Shown: one piece after another, positions 21,491 through 29,461 of the stretch | Layout of the letters: each line of letters begins with the position of its first letter | Numbering within the stretch: position 1 is the first letter of the stretch | Assembly: GCA_016714445.1 (NCBI GenBank) | Contig: JADJNF010000001.1 | Location: 496,001 to 560,000, forward strand | DNA length: 64,000 nt | Direction: 5' to 3' | Source: Saprospiraceae bacterium | GTDB lineage: Bacteria; Bacteroidota; Bacteroidia; Chitinophagales; Saprospiraceae | The notes under the pieces: model-generated | Database searches by the model: none | Told to the model about the DNA's origin: nothing | What the model saw: the letters and a program-made list of their open reading frames with translations, nothing else | Program-made: the position numbers and the translations under genes

Positions 21491-22270
21491 CTAAAGAATT
21501 AATTGTTTTTTGGTCATCTGACGGATCAACTCAGATCGTCGTCGTCTGGCCAGAGGAACCTGTCTTCCTGTTTCCATTATTATAATATTGGTCTTTTTTA
21601 TCGTCTTAATACTTGGTAAATGTACCAGATGAGACTTATGGGACTTAATAAAATGGTGATCACATAGCATTGAATAAAGCTCTTTTATGCTTTTTTCTGT
21701 TATGTGTTTTGAACCATCCTTTAGAAAAAGAAAAGAATATTTTTCCCAGGCTTGAACACATTCTATACCTGAAAAAGAGATGAATTCAATTCCTTCAGGT
21801 TTGTGTATTGCTATTTTGTTAACTACTAAAAAAGTATTTTGAATGGATAATAATCCTTTGTGATATGCAGAAGCCTTAATCTTCAACCGGAATTCGACTT
21901 CTTCCATTAAATTTATCAAATCTGATTGCGTTTTGGAATTGGCATACAAAAGAAACGGTAATAAATTGCAAAGCAACTGCCGATCATTTTCAAGTTTTAC
22001 TTCGATTATTTCAATTGGAAATTGTTTTAGATTTTGCAATATTTCGTTTACTTCTGCTTCATTAAAATCAGAAGAAAATATAAAAACAATATCAAAAAGC
22101 TGAAAATTTAACATCTTAAGATTATAGCCTGTACCTGAAAATTCAATAGAATCTATTTTATCTTTAAAAACATCATGAACTAATTCACTAAATAATTTAG
22201 AAAAATCCTTTTTCTGAATGACCAATAATTTATATCTTTTGTCAATCAATTTACTCAGTGGGGTTTTCAT
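21491..22270 (-). CDS. LytTR-family DNA-binding regulator with degenerate receiver-like N-terminus
   Basis: This 259-residue protein has a C-terminal LytTR DNA-binding domain (about 160-255): VQAWEKYSFLFLKDG, HHFIKSHKSHLVHL, TGRQVPLARRRR. The N-terminal 130 residues alternate strands and helices like a response-regulator receiver (YKLLVIQ, FDIVFIFSS, PIEIIEV). At the place where the phosphorylated Asp normally sits the sequence has FIFSS, so ordinary phosphorylation is unlikely. It points towards the secreted-protein array that follows in the same direction and is the best candidate for its regulator. Assignment of the LytTR domain is firm; the receiver reading is inference. Confidence 0.85.
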   Translation of the reverse strand: MKTPLSKLIDKRYKLLVIQKKDFSKLFSELVHDVFKDKIDSIEFSGTGYNLKMLNFQLFDIVFIFSSDFNEAEVNEILQNLKQFPIEIIEVKLENDRQLLCNLLPFLLYANSKTQSDLINLMEEVEFRLKIKASAYHKGLLSIQNTFLVVNKIAIHKPEGIEFISFSGIECVQAWEKYSFLFLKDGSKHITEKSIKELYSMLCDHHFIKSHKSHLVHLPSIKTIKKTNIIIMETGRQVPLARRRRSELIRQMTKKQLIL

Positions 22271-22639
22271 AACTTTCAGGTAAAATAATTATTATACGAG
22301 TATTAAGTTTGGAAATTTATTTGAAGAATGTCACTTTCAAATACATGTAGCCATATTGTTTATTAATGTTACTAAATTTCTAAAAAATATTTCAGTAAAT
22401 TTATTATATTGAAAATGGCTAAAAAGTGTGTTCGAAATAAAATATTCTATAATTGGTGTGTTACACTTTTATTTTAATTATTTTTGCAAAACTTTGAACA
22501 TGTTTTAAATTTATTGTGGATAGTTTTGTCATATTTAAAGCATCAGGCCTGCATTTGCAATTGAATATTCGCTGAAAGATTATCTTTAAAAGATATGTGT
22601 GATTTTAAGTAACTATTTTACCTGTTTAGCCTACTAATA
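22271..22639. promoter_or_regulatory. Divergent intergenic region; candidate promoter of the sigma-factor gene
   Basis: This 369-base, AT-rich spacer separates the LytTR gene (minus) from the sigma gene (plus). A Bacteroidota-type -7 box TATTTTTG lies at 22479-22486 with a TTGG about 23 bases upstream (22453). That places the start of transcription about 150 bases before the ATG. No terminator or RNA gene was recognised. Confidence 0.35.
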
Positions 22640-23239
22640 ATGAGTGCATTGGATAGTGATTTTCAAAAGATTGTAAAAAAAATCAGGGCATCAGCTTCCG
22701 AGCGACAGGAAATCATCAGATTATTGGCTAATGATGTAAAACTGAAATCAGATATACAAGGCTACGTGCTAAAAAATAATGGTTCAATGGATGATGGTGT
22801 GATGGTTTTCCATGACAGTATCATCGCTTTTATCAAAAGAGTGTTTACAGATCAGCATTTTATCCTGAGTACTTCTTTTCAACAGTACATATTCGGTATA
22901 GCAAAAAACATCTGGCTGACCAATCTGAAGAAAAATAATAAGTTGCCGGTGACTCAACTCATTGAAGACTCCAATGAGTCTGGTTATGATGAAGACATCA
23001 ACCAGGGATTATTTGCAAAAGACAAAATCATCATTTTGCATCGGATATTAAAGATCATGAAACCCAAATGCAAGGATATACTTTTATATTGGGCCGGTGG
23101 ATACAGTATGCAGGAAATTGCGATACATTTGGGGTATCCGTCCGAAGGTGCAGCAAGGAAAAAAAAGTGTGAATGCTATAAAAGTCTGATAGAATGGCTG
23201 GAACAACATCCGCAGTATATTAAAGAACTAAAAAATTAA
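22640..23239 (+). CDS. Sigma-70-like (ECF-type) RNA polymerase sigma factor
   Basis: This 199-residue protein has a region 2-like helix set (SFQQYIFGIAKNIWLTNLKK, about 80-98). A region 4 helix-turn-helix follows at about 135-185 (KCKDILLYWAGGYSMQEIA..LGYPSEGAARKKKCECYKSL). It is divergent from typical ECF factors, and region 2 is short in conserved aromatic residues. The next gene, 10 bases on, encodes a single-span membrane protein, the usual arrangement of a sigma factor and its anti-sigma. Likely targets are its own operon and perhaps the CHAT operon that converges on it; this is inference. Confidence 0.8.
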   Translation: MSALDSDFQKIVKKIRASASERQEIIRLLANDVKLKSDIQGYVLKNNGSMDDGVMVFHDSIIAFIKRVFTDQHFILSTSFQQYIFGIAKNIWLTNLKKNNKLPVTQLIEDSNESGYDEDINQGLFAKDKIIILHRILKIMKPKCKDILLYWAGGYSMQEIAIHLGYPSEGAARKKKCECYKSLIEWLEQHPQYIKELKN

Positions 23240-23249
23240 ATCCATTCCT

Positions 23250-23933
23250 ATGGTCGATTTTTTCGAACATATTGACGAATATATTAAAGATCAGCTTTCT
23301 CCCGAAGATAAGCAGGCTTTCGAAGCAGAAATGACAGTCAATCCAACCCTACGATCTGCTGTGGACAATTACGATCTATTGAAAGAAATATCGATGGGTT
23401 TTCTGGAAACAGAAGTAAGGGAAATTTTAAATCAAACAAACGACGCACCTAAAAAACCGAATAACTACAGATGGATTTGGGTTACCACTATCATAGTTTT
23501 ATTGATTGCCTTTGCATATTATCTGATCAGTTCAAATGGGAAAAAAGAATCTGTACAATATGCAGACCTTTACATTGATCCTGCCTGGCCGATAGATAGA
23601 AGTGAATCTACAGATACTTTGTCTGATGCCATCAAAATAGCCCTGAATGGAAACACATCATCAGCCGTAATGATGATAAAAAAAACCAGCCTGCCGAATG
23701 ACGAAAAAAATATATGGATCGCAGAAATCTTTGCCAAATCAGGACAGGCAGATAGCACACTGTTATATTTGCCCCCAACATCTGATGATAATATGAAACG
23801 AGACAGGATTAATTACCTGAAGGTTATATCGCTCTATAGTCTTGGTAAAAAGGAAGATGTTAAAAAATTAATAGACGCCTTGCCGGAGAATACGGATGGG
23901 AGGTATAAAAATATTTACTTAAGAATAAATTAA
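23250..23933 (+). CDS. Single-span membrane protein, putative anti-sigma factor
   Basis: This 227-residue protein starts with an acidic helical cytosolic part (about 1-72; FEHIDEYIKDQLSPEDKQAF resembles the opening of anti-sigma domains without the zinc ligands). One membrane span follows (about 75-93, WIWVTTIIVLLIAFAYYLI), then a periplasmic helical part with TPR-like character (KIALNGNTSSAVMMI, LKVISLYSLGKKEDVKKLI). Its position directly behind the sigma gene supports an anti-sigma role. I could not assign it to a named family. Confidence 0.65.
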   Translation: MVDFFEHIDEYIKDQLSPEDKQAFEAEMTVNPTLRSAVDNYDLLKEISMGFLETEVREILNQTNDAPKKPNNYRWIWVTTIIVLLIAFAYYLISSNGKKESVQYADLYIDPAWPIDRSESTDTLSDAIKIALNGNTSSAVMMIKKTSLPNDEKNIWIAEIFAKSGQADSTLLYLPPTSDDNMKRDRINYLKVISLYSLGKKEDVKKLIDALPENTDGRYKNIYLRIN

Positions 23934-23950
23934 TTTGCCTAAGAAAATAA

Positions 23951-23982
23951 AAGAGAGGAAAGATTATACTCCTTCCACTCTT
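23951..23982. terminator. Bidirectional terminator-like hairpin between convergent operons
   Basis: AAGAGAGGAAAGA (23951-23963) faces TCCTTCCACTCTT (23970-23982), with two mismatches and a 6-base loop. It lies between the stop at 23933 and the minus-strand stop at 24001. AT-rich tails follow on both sides. Confidence 0.5.
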
Positions 23983-24000
23983 ATTATTATTTCTATTTTT

Positions 24001-25404
24001 TTATTTTGGTACACATTTACATGATCCACATTTAGTTGTGTTTAATCTTATATAGGTGCAATTTTCACCATTTATACTTACAGTTGAAGGTAATTGTGTA
24101 TTAATTTCACAATGAGTTTTATCTATATATGTATCAATAGGATATAAAACCGTAGCGTCTCCAAAAGAGCTGTTATTAGTAAATGTAGTGGAAGGGAAAT
24201 TAGGACGTAAATCTGAAGTATATATATTTGTTTGTGGCTTCAATTCAACACAAAATTCAAACCAAGCAATTTGTTCTTCATGAGGGGTATCACCTAAAGA
24301 TAACCCAGACAAAACTTTACCGTTTTGTGGTATAAATTCTACACTTAATATTGGACCAACAATAGTTTTTTTAAAATATTTTCCAATACCGCATCCTGGA
24401 TTAACTCCTGCATTCCAATCTGTGATAGAGACTGTATTGTATTTAGCAAGATTAGGTAGAAACAGAGCCATTTTTAATTTGTTAATTTGCATTATCCCAT
24501 CATTATAACACTCAACATGATATTTTGCATATTTTTTTTTATTCTCTTCCCAAACACATTTTAATTCTACAAAATTTGGGTCATGAAATTTACCGGAAAT
24601 ATTTATTGGATCATAAGTTTTTAATGTTGTACCACTTACAACATCAATAATTTCAAATGTTATGGATTTATTAACTACATCCGGTCCATATTCTGGCCTG
24701 AAATTTAAAAAAATATTACCATTTGCTTGCGGAAGATCAAGACATTTATTGGAATCAAATTCCTTCTGAAGATAAGTTGGTGATGATGAGTCGTATTTCA
24801 GGACATTTAGAAGATTATTAGCTTCAAATCCACTTTTGGTAAATGTCACAGATCCACTTGAAGGATTTGTATAGCAAAGTTTAGTGCCAGATGTTGGATT
24901 TTTAAAAATAAATGTAATATCCTTTCCAGCAACAATATCATGTGTGTAATTTCTATCGGGATTTATATTTTCGTAAAGATTATTGATTCCACTACTACCG
25001 GATAAATTTAATACTTTTACACTTCCCGGTAAATCATCTCCTTCATATTTATTGGTCAGATATAAATATCGGATAGGATAATCAGTTTTAAATATAGGAT
25101 TTACTTCACTTAAAGATGTAAATGAATAGTCTCCATTTTCAAATATGGCAAAATATTCATTCTCCTTATTGACCCAGTTTCCATCTAAATCTGCCCCTGC
25201 AACTGCAGAAGATATACCTTTAACTTGAAAATTAAGTGGCACATCAGTAGTATTGAACTTATTGTAGAACGCACTTGTTGGTCGTACCCCATCTTTCCCT
25301 TTATTATCTCTTATTAACCACTGAAGGTCTTCCTGTACAAGCTGACCAAACACATGTCCAGTCATCATCAGAATACCAGCTAATATTAAAATCCTGTTTT
25401 TCAT
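24001..25404 (-). CDS. Secreted protein of unknown function, coupled to the CHAT gene
   Basis: ATG 25404 is chosen because it overlaps the CHAT stop as ATGA and gives a signal peptide (MKNRILILAGILMMTGHVFG). The product is 467 residues. After the signal it has no family I recognise. There are beta-rich, immunoglobulin-like stretches and a Cys cluster at the very end (CGSCKCVPK). No T9SS sorting domain is visible, so it is probably periplasmic or released by another route. The ATGA overlap implies coupled synthesis with the caspase-like protein, so it may be its partner or substrate. That role is inference. Confidence 0.7.
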   Translation of the reverse strand: MKNRILILAGILMMTGHVFGQLVQEDLQWLIRDNKGKDGVRPTSAFYNKFNTTDVPLNFQVKGISSAVAGADLDGNWVNKENEYFAIFENGDYSFTSLSEVNPIFKTDYPIRYLYLTNKYEGDDLPGSVKVLNLSGSSGINNLYENINPDRNYTHDIVAGKDITFIFKNPTSGTKLCYTNPSSGSVTFTKSGFEANNLLNVLKYDSSSPTYLQKEFDSNKCLDLPQANGNIFLNFRPEYGPDVVNKSITFEIIDVVSGTTLKTYDPINISGKFHDPNFVELKCVWEENKKKYAKYHVECYNDGIMQINKLKMALFLPNLAKYNTVSITDWNAGVNPGCGIGKYFKKTIVGPILSVEFIPQNGKVLSGLSLGDTPHEEQIAWFEFCVELKPQTNIYTSDLRPNFPSTTFTNNSSFGDATVLYPIDTYIDKTHCEINTQLPSTVSINGENCTYIRLNTTKCGSCKCVPK

Positions 25405-28109
25405 ACGTTTTTTGTTTTGTTTTGAAAAAATAAATATACACCGAAAAGCAGCAATAAACCTCCTGCCCAATAATAAATGCTTTTTATACCTGGTTCAAAA
25501 ATGGGAGATGTGTCACCGGCAACAACAAATGCCGCCCAATAATAAGGGTGTTTTTGCTCAGGATTACCTGTGACCAGAAAGTCCTTTTTGGCCTGATGGA
25601 GTGCTTCGTCTTTGGTTTTGCCCTCATAGAGTTGTTTATAGAATGAACCCATCAGATCTGCAGTACTCTGATCATCAGCTTTCCAAAGAGAATACACAAT
25701 GGATTTTGAACCGCTATGAAGAAAACTGGTTGCCAGACTTTTTACTCCTTCTCCATATTTAAAATCTCCAAGCCCCGTTTCACAGGCACTCAGCGTCACC
25801 AGTTCCAGATTATTGGTCATTTGATAGATGTCGTTATCAAAAACCGGCACCACATTTTGTCCGGCATCCATGAGCGCCAGAAAAGCGGAATCACTGCGTA
25901 CGATAGCATGTCCGGCAAAATGAAAGATATCTGCCATTTTCACTTTTTCTTTCAATGTTTCAAAATCCACAATCTGTTGGAGAGAATCATTATCAGTGAA
26001 ATATGGATTGATTTGATTTATCTCTTCTTCAGCAAAGGGTAAAAACGTAAGACTGCCTCTGTCCAGACTTGCATACCCGGGTATCTCAGGTTTTTTGTAC
26101 TCCGGATTGAGTATATACATCGAGGGATCTGTTTTTTTATTTTCATCATATACGGGCTGATGATAATGAAATAACAGGCTGATGATGTGATTTTCAAATA
26201 AATATTTTCCATCTCTTCTCAATATATCAAACGGCAGATAAGCCAACTTGCCATCCGGGATGATGGTCAATTTTGGGGTATTCTCCAATTCCAAAGGCAA
26301 TAGCCACCTGCACAAAGTGTCAAGATTAGCAAACATTGAATCGCTCTCTTTTTTTTGCAATAACTTATTGACCAAAGATATTTTACTGTTTAAAATCACC
26401 CGATCACCTAATCTGTAAAATGTATGATTTCCTATGTTTGTCAGCATATAGTAGTCAACATCTGTCTCAACGTACTCTACATATGGCTTAGATATCGGCA
26501 TCATTTCGACTTTTTGCGTCTGGTATTTTGATTCAATATCTGAAAGCAATTGTGACTGTCCGGTGATATCAAGCTCTATGTTTTTAGTATCTTCATTTTC
26601 ATCAAGCTTATCAATTAAGGATAATAGTTTTTCAGTAATCCCATCATATTTTATTTTATCCTCCTCACTCATCATTGTCCTGATGCTGTTTCTGGATTGA
26701 TTTTCAAGAAAAATGATGCTTTTGGACAGATCAAAATATTTTCTGGCTTTATCTGTGTATTTACCGGATGGATCTATTCCAAAGCCTTCAAAACAGTAAG
26801 TGATGGCCTTATTGACCAATGATTTGTTGGTAGCTACAGATAAATATTTTGAATTATTGAGCAGCAATTTTTTATTGAGCTGGTCATTGGCATTAATAGC
26901 TATGTCCAAAGCCATTAAAGCAGAATCGAGCAAAATTTTGTCTTTGCTTTGTTCAAACAGCTGGTGATAATATGCAGATTTTACATCCAGCAAATCAATA
27001 AACGTATTTTCACGATCTATTTCATGTACTTCAGGTAACTCTTTTTGACCATAGCCTGGTAATAATTTATTGATGCCTTTTTTAATATATTCATTGGATT
27101 CAGGCAAATTTTGTTTAAGCAAACTGAGTTGAGCCAGCTTATGATAAATTTTAGCTATTTCTCTGGATTTTGGGCTTGTATATATTATACCAGCATTTTC
27201 AAGTGCCTTACAATAATGATAAGCACTCAAATCATACTCTCCTTTTTTATCAAAATACTGACCAAATAGCACATCTAAACTTTGTTCCCGATCTAAACGG
27301 TCTTCATCCAAATCCAGACTATCCAAATATGATCCTGAATTTCGTATATGGGTATAGGCATTAATTAATTTGTTTTCCTCAGTGCAATAATTTAAAAAAT
27401 AATCACCATATGCTTCATGAATAGCCTGTAAACCACGATACTCTTTACCCAGCACACCAAAAGAAATACCTTCATCATAATACTTTTTCATTTCATCATA
27501 GTTTCCCAACCACATATATGTTCTTCCGATTTCCTTATACAACCTTGACAATGTACTATGATCTTTATTTGAAATAAGGTACGGGGTACACAATTTGTAG
27601 TAATATAATGTCTTGTCATAATCACCCATTCTGGCATAAATAGCGCCAATTCTGTTTTCTATATTCCAGACATACTTATCTGTATGAAGGTCTTTAACAT
27701 ATCCGGAAGCCAGTAAATAGAACTTCAATGCTTCTTTATAGTCATTGATTTTATTAAACTGTTGTGCATGCCTCGTCAATTGTAATCTAAGTGCCAGGCT
27801 GTCTTCCTCATTTTTTGGCACTACATTATATAAATATGCTAAATTGTAAAGACTGTCATGAAGTTGGTTATCTACTAAGTAACTGTCCAGTTCTTTCAGA
27901 CCATTCAGGTACCTGTCTAATGTATCATTTGCTTTAACTTTAAATATCCTGGTTTGAAATTCGCTCAGTTGAAATGATGTAACTTTATTATTATTATTAT
28001 TATTATTAACATTATCGTTATTATGACATGAATTCAATGCAATGACAAACAACACACCTTTCAGTAAATTTTGCAAGGAATTACAATTGTAATTTATATT
28101 CATACTCAT
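25401..28109 (-). CDS. TPR-CHAT (caspase-like) lipoprotein with C-terminal membrane span
   Basis: The product is about 902 residues. Starts at 28109 or 28103 both give a lipoprotein signal ending in the lipobox LNSC. A seven-Asn linker follows, then TPR-like helical repeats (about 60-470) and a CHAT domain (about 610-870). The CHAT domain has the catalytic His in HFAGHA (about 735) and Cys in LSACETGLG (about 775), with the usual YWAAFVVAGD near its end. A hydrophobic helix (WAGGLLLLFGVYLFF) and a basic tail close the protein, so it appears to be membrane-anchored at both ends with the protease outside the cytoplasm. CHAT proteins are clan CD cysteine proteases (separase/caspase relatives). 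It is followed by the overlapping secreted-protein gene. Confidence 0.9.
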   Translation of the reverse strand: MSMNINYNCNSLQNLLKGVLFVIALNSCHNNDNVNNNNNNNKVTSFQLSEFQTRIFKVKANDTLDRYLNGLKELDSYLVDNQLHDSLYNLAYLYNVVPKNEEDSLALRLQLTRHAQQFNKINDYKEALKFYLLASGYVKDLHTDKYVWNIENRIGAIYARMGDYDKTLYYYKLCTPYLISNKDHSTLSRLYKEIGRTYMWLGNYDEMKKYYDEGISFGVLGKEYRGLQAIHEAYGDYFLNYCTEENKLINAYTHIRNSGSYLDSLDLDEDRLDREQSLDVLFGQYFDKKGEYDLSAYHYCKALENAGIIYTSPKSREIAKIYHKLAQLSLLKQNLPESNEYIKKGINKLLPGYGQKELPEVHEIDRENTFIDLLDVKSAYYHQLFEQSKDKILLDSALMALDIAINANDQLNKKLLLNNSKYLSVATNKSLVNKAITYCFEGFGIDPSGKYTDKARKYFDLSKSIIFLENQSRNSIRTMMSEEDKIKYDGITEKLLSLIDKLDENEDTKNIELDITGQSQLLSDIESKYQTQKVEMMPISKPYVEYVETDVDYYMLTNIGNHTFYRLGDRVILNSKISLVNKLLQKKESDSMFANLDTLCRWLLPLELENTPKLTIIPDGKLAYLPFDILRRDGKYLFENHIISLLFHYHQPVYDENKKTDPSMYILNPEYKKPEIPGYASLDRGSLTFLPFAEEEINQINPYFTDNDSLQQIVDFETLKEKVKMADIFHFAGHAIVRSDSAFLALMDAGQNVVPVFDNDIYQMTNNLELVTLSACETGLGDFKYGEGVKSLATSFLHSGSKSIVYSLWKADDQSTADLMGSFYKQLYEGKTKDEALHQAKKDFLVTGNPEQKHPYYWAAFVVAGDTSPIFEPGIKSIYYWAGGLLLLFGVYLFFQNKTKNV
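27985..28008 (-). repeat. ATT/AAT trinucleotide microsatellite encoding an Asn linker
   Basis: A run of TTA repeats encodes seven Asn residues just after the lipid-modified Cys of the CHAT lipoprotein. Unit changes would alter linker length without breaking the frame. Confidence 0.8.
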
Positions 28110-28418
28110 TATCTCAATTGGTAAATAATATACCGCAATTATACAAAAAGACAAGGATAAAATAATATTTATGTGCAAAATATTTTAATAATAATGACAA
28201 TTAATACATCTTTTTTGTTCCAATAAACAGTATGTAGATATTACCTTTTAAAACGTTACTTTATTTTCTGTTTTTTTTTGTAATTTAGTTTAAACAAACA
28301 AATATTTAAAAAACTCGTTTCAATGATTGATTTTTTTATCTTTTTAGAAGACAAACTATCCATTTTTAAAACTAATAAAACAGGACTTCGTTCACCAAAG
28401 CAAAACCAGACTTATTAT

Positions 28419-28979
28419 ATGACCATCCTCCCCGCTACCCCAGCCCACATCCACGGCATCATCACACTCCAAAATAAATATCTGTACGCCCATCTCACGG
28501 CAGAGGAAAGAAAAAAAGGATTTGTCACTACCCCATTTACAGAATCTCAGATCACAGATGCCATTGATGAATCAGGTCTGTACGTAGCGCTAGATGATGA
28601 AGTAGTTATAGGATACGTTTTTGCAGGCACATGGGCGTATTTTTATGCATGGCCAATATTTCCATTTATGATAGAACGGCTCGCGGGGAAAAAGTTTGGA
28701 GACATGATCATTGCTAATACCAATACCTTCCAGTACGGACCGGTCTGTATTGATGAAAAGTATCGGGGAACGGGACTTTTTAATCTTTTGTTTGAAGGTA
28801 TGCGGATTGAAATGGCAAAAAGATTTCCCATCGGACTGACCTTTATCAATCAGGTAAATTCCCACTCCTATCACGCTCATACCAAAAAATTGGGTCTGGA
28901 AATGATAGAAACCTTCTCTTTTAATGGTAATGAATATTACACTTTGGCATTTGATACAAGTCGAAGCGTTTTAAAATGA
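28419..28979 (+). CDS. GNAT-family N-acetyltransferase
   Basis: This is a 186-residue protein from ATG 28419 (MTILPATPAHIHGI). The frame stays open to 28323, but that upstream part is low-complexity and unlike the family. GNAT features are a central strand-turn (YVALDDEVVIGYVFAG) and an acetyl-CoA pyrophosphate loop region (VCIDEKYRGTGLFNLLFEGM, matching the Q/R-x-x-G-x-G/A pattern). A late Asn/His segment (NQVNSHSYHAHTKKLGLEMI) follows. The substrate is unknown. It is a single gene, with no operon partner downstream before the repeat at 29045. Confidence 0.85.
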   Translation: MTILPATPAHIHGIITLQNKYLYAHLTAEERKKGFVTTPFTESQITDAIDESGLYVALDDEVVIGYVFAGTWAYFYAWPIFPFMIERLAGKKFGDMIIANTNTFQYGPVCIDEKYRGTGLFNLLFEGMRIEMAKRFPIGLTFINQVNSHSYHAHTKKLGLEMIETFSFNGNEYYTLAFDTSRSVLK

Positions 28980-29044
28980 ACTATAAAAAGCCATTGACTA
29001 AACAGACTAATAAATTTAAGGTGTATTCCTTTTAAATGTGTTCA

Positions 29045-29195
29045 AAAGTCCCTGCCGCCTACTACGTAGTGGCAGGCTTCCATTTTAAGGATGACTGAGT
29101 GATGCTGAGCAAAATCGTGATACGATATCACGATTTAACGAAGAAACCACAAACAAAGGATTGTGTATGGTAAGCTTAGGATGGGTAAAAATTTG
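29045..29195 (-). repeat. Reverse-oriented copy of the element 2 repeat
   Basis: Read on the minus strand it shows TTTTTACCCATCCTAAGC, CACAATCCTTTGTTTGTGG, then ATCGTGATatcgtATCACGAT and GCATCACTCAGTCATCCTT, in the same order as the copies at 2342-2470 and 3597-3724. At one side sits an extra hairpin (CTGCCGCCTACTACGTAGTGGCAG). It lies alone in a 480-base gene-free stretch (28980-29461). Confidence 0.8.
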
Positions 29196-29315
29196 TAGCC
29201 AAAATTTAAAATGATAATTTGGAATAAATTTAATGGGTCCACAAAAATCATTTCAATTTATTTTTAAATAGTGATATTTATTTACACATACTATTATCTA
29301 CATCTGAATATTTTT

Positions 29316-29323
29316 TATCTTTG
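29316..29323 (+). promoter_or_regulatory. Candidate -7 box (TATCTTTG) for the P-domain protein gene
   Basis: It fits the Bacteroidota TAnnTTTG form, about 140 bases before the GTG at 29462. No convincing -33 element was identified. Confidence 0.3.
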
Positions 29324-29461
29324 AACCGAATAATCAAGTACTTATGATACTTAAAACAAATATTAAATGTGTGCCTGTATGGTTATCAAAGTATACATTT
29401 TAATAATAAGCAACCATAAATGACTTTTTTGCACTAAGTTAGTATATCATTTAAATAAAAA

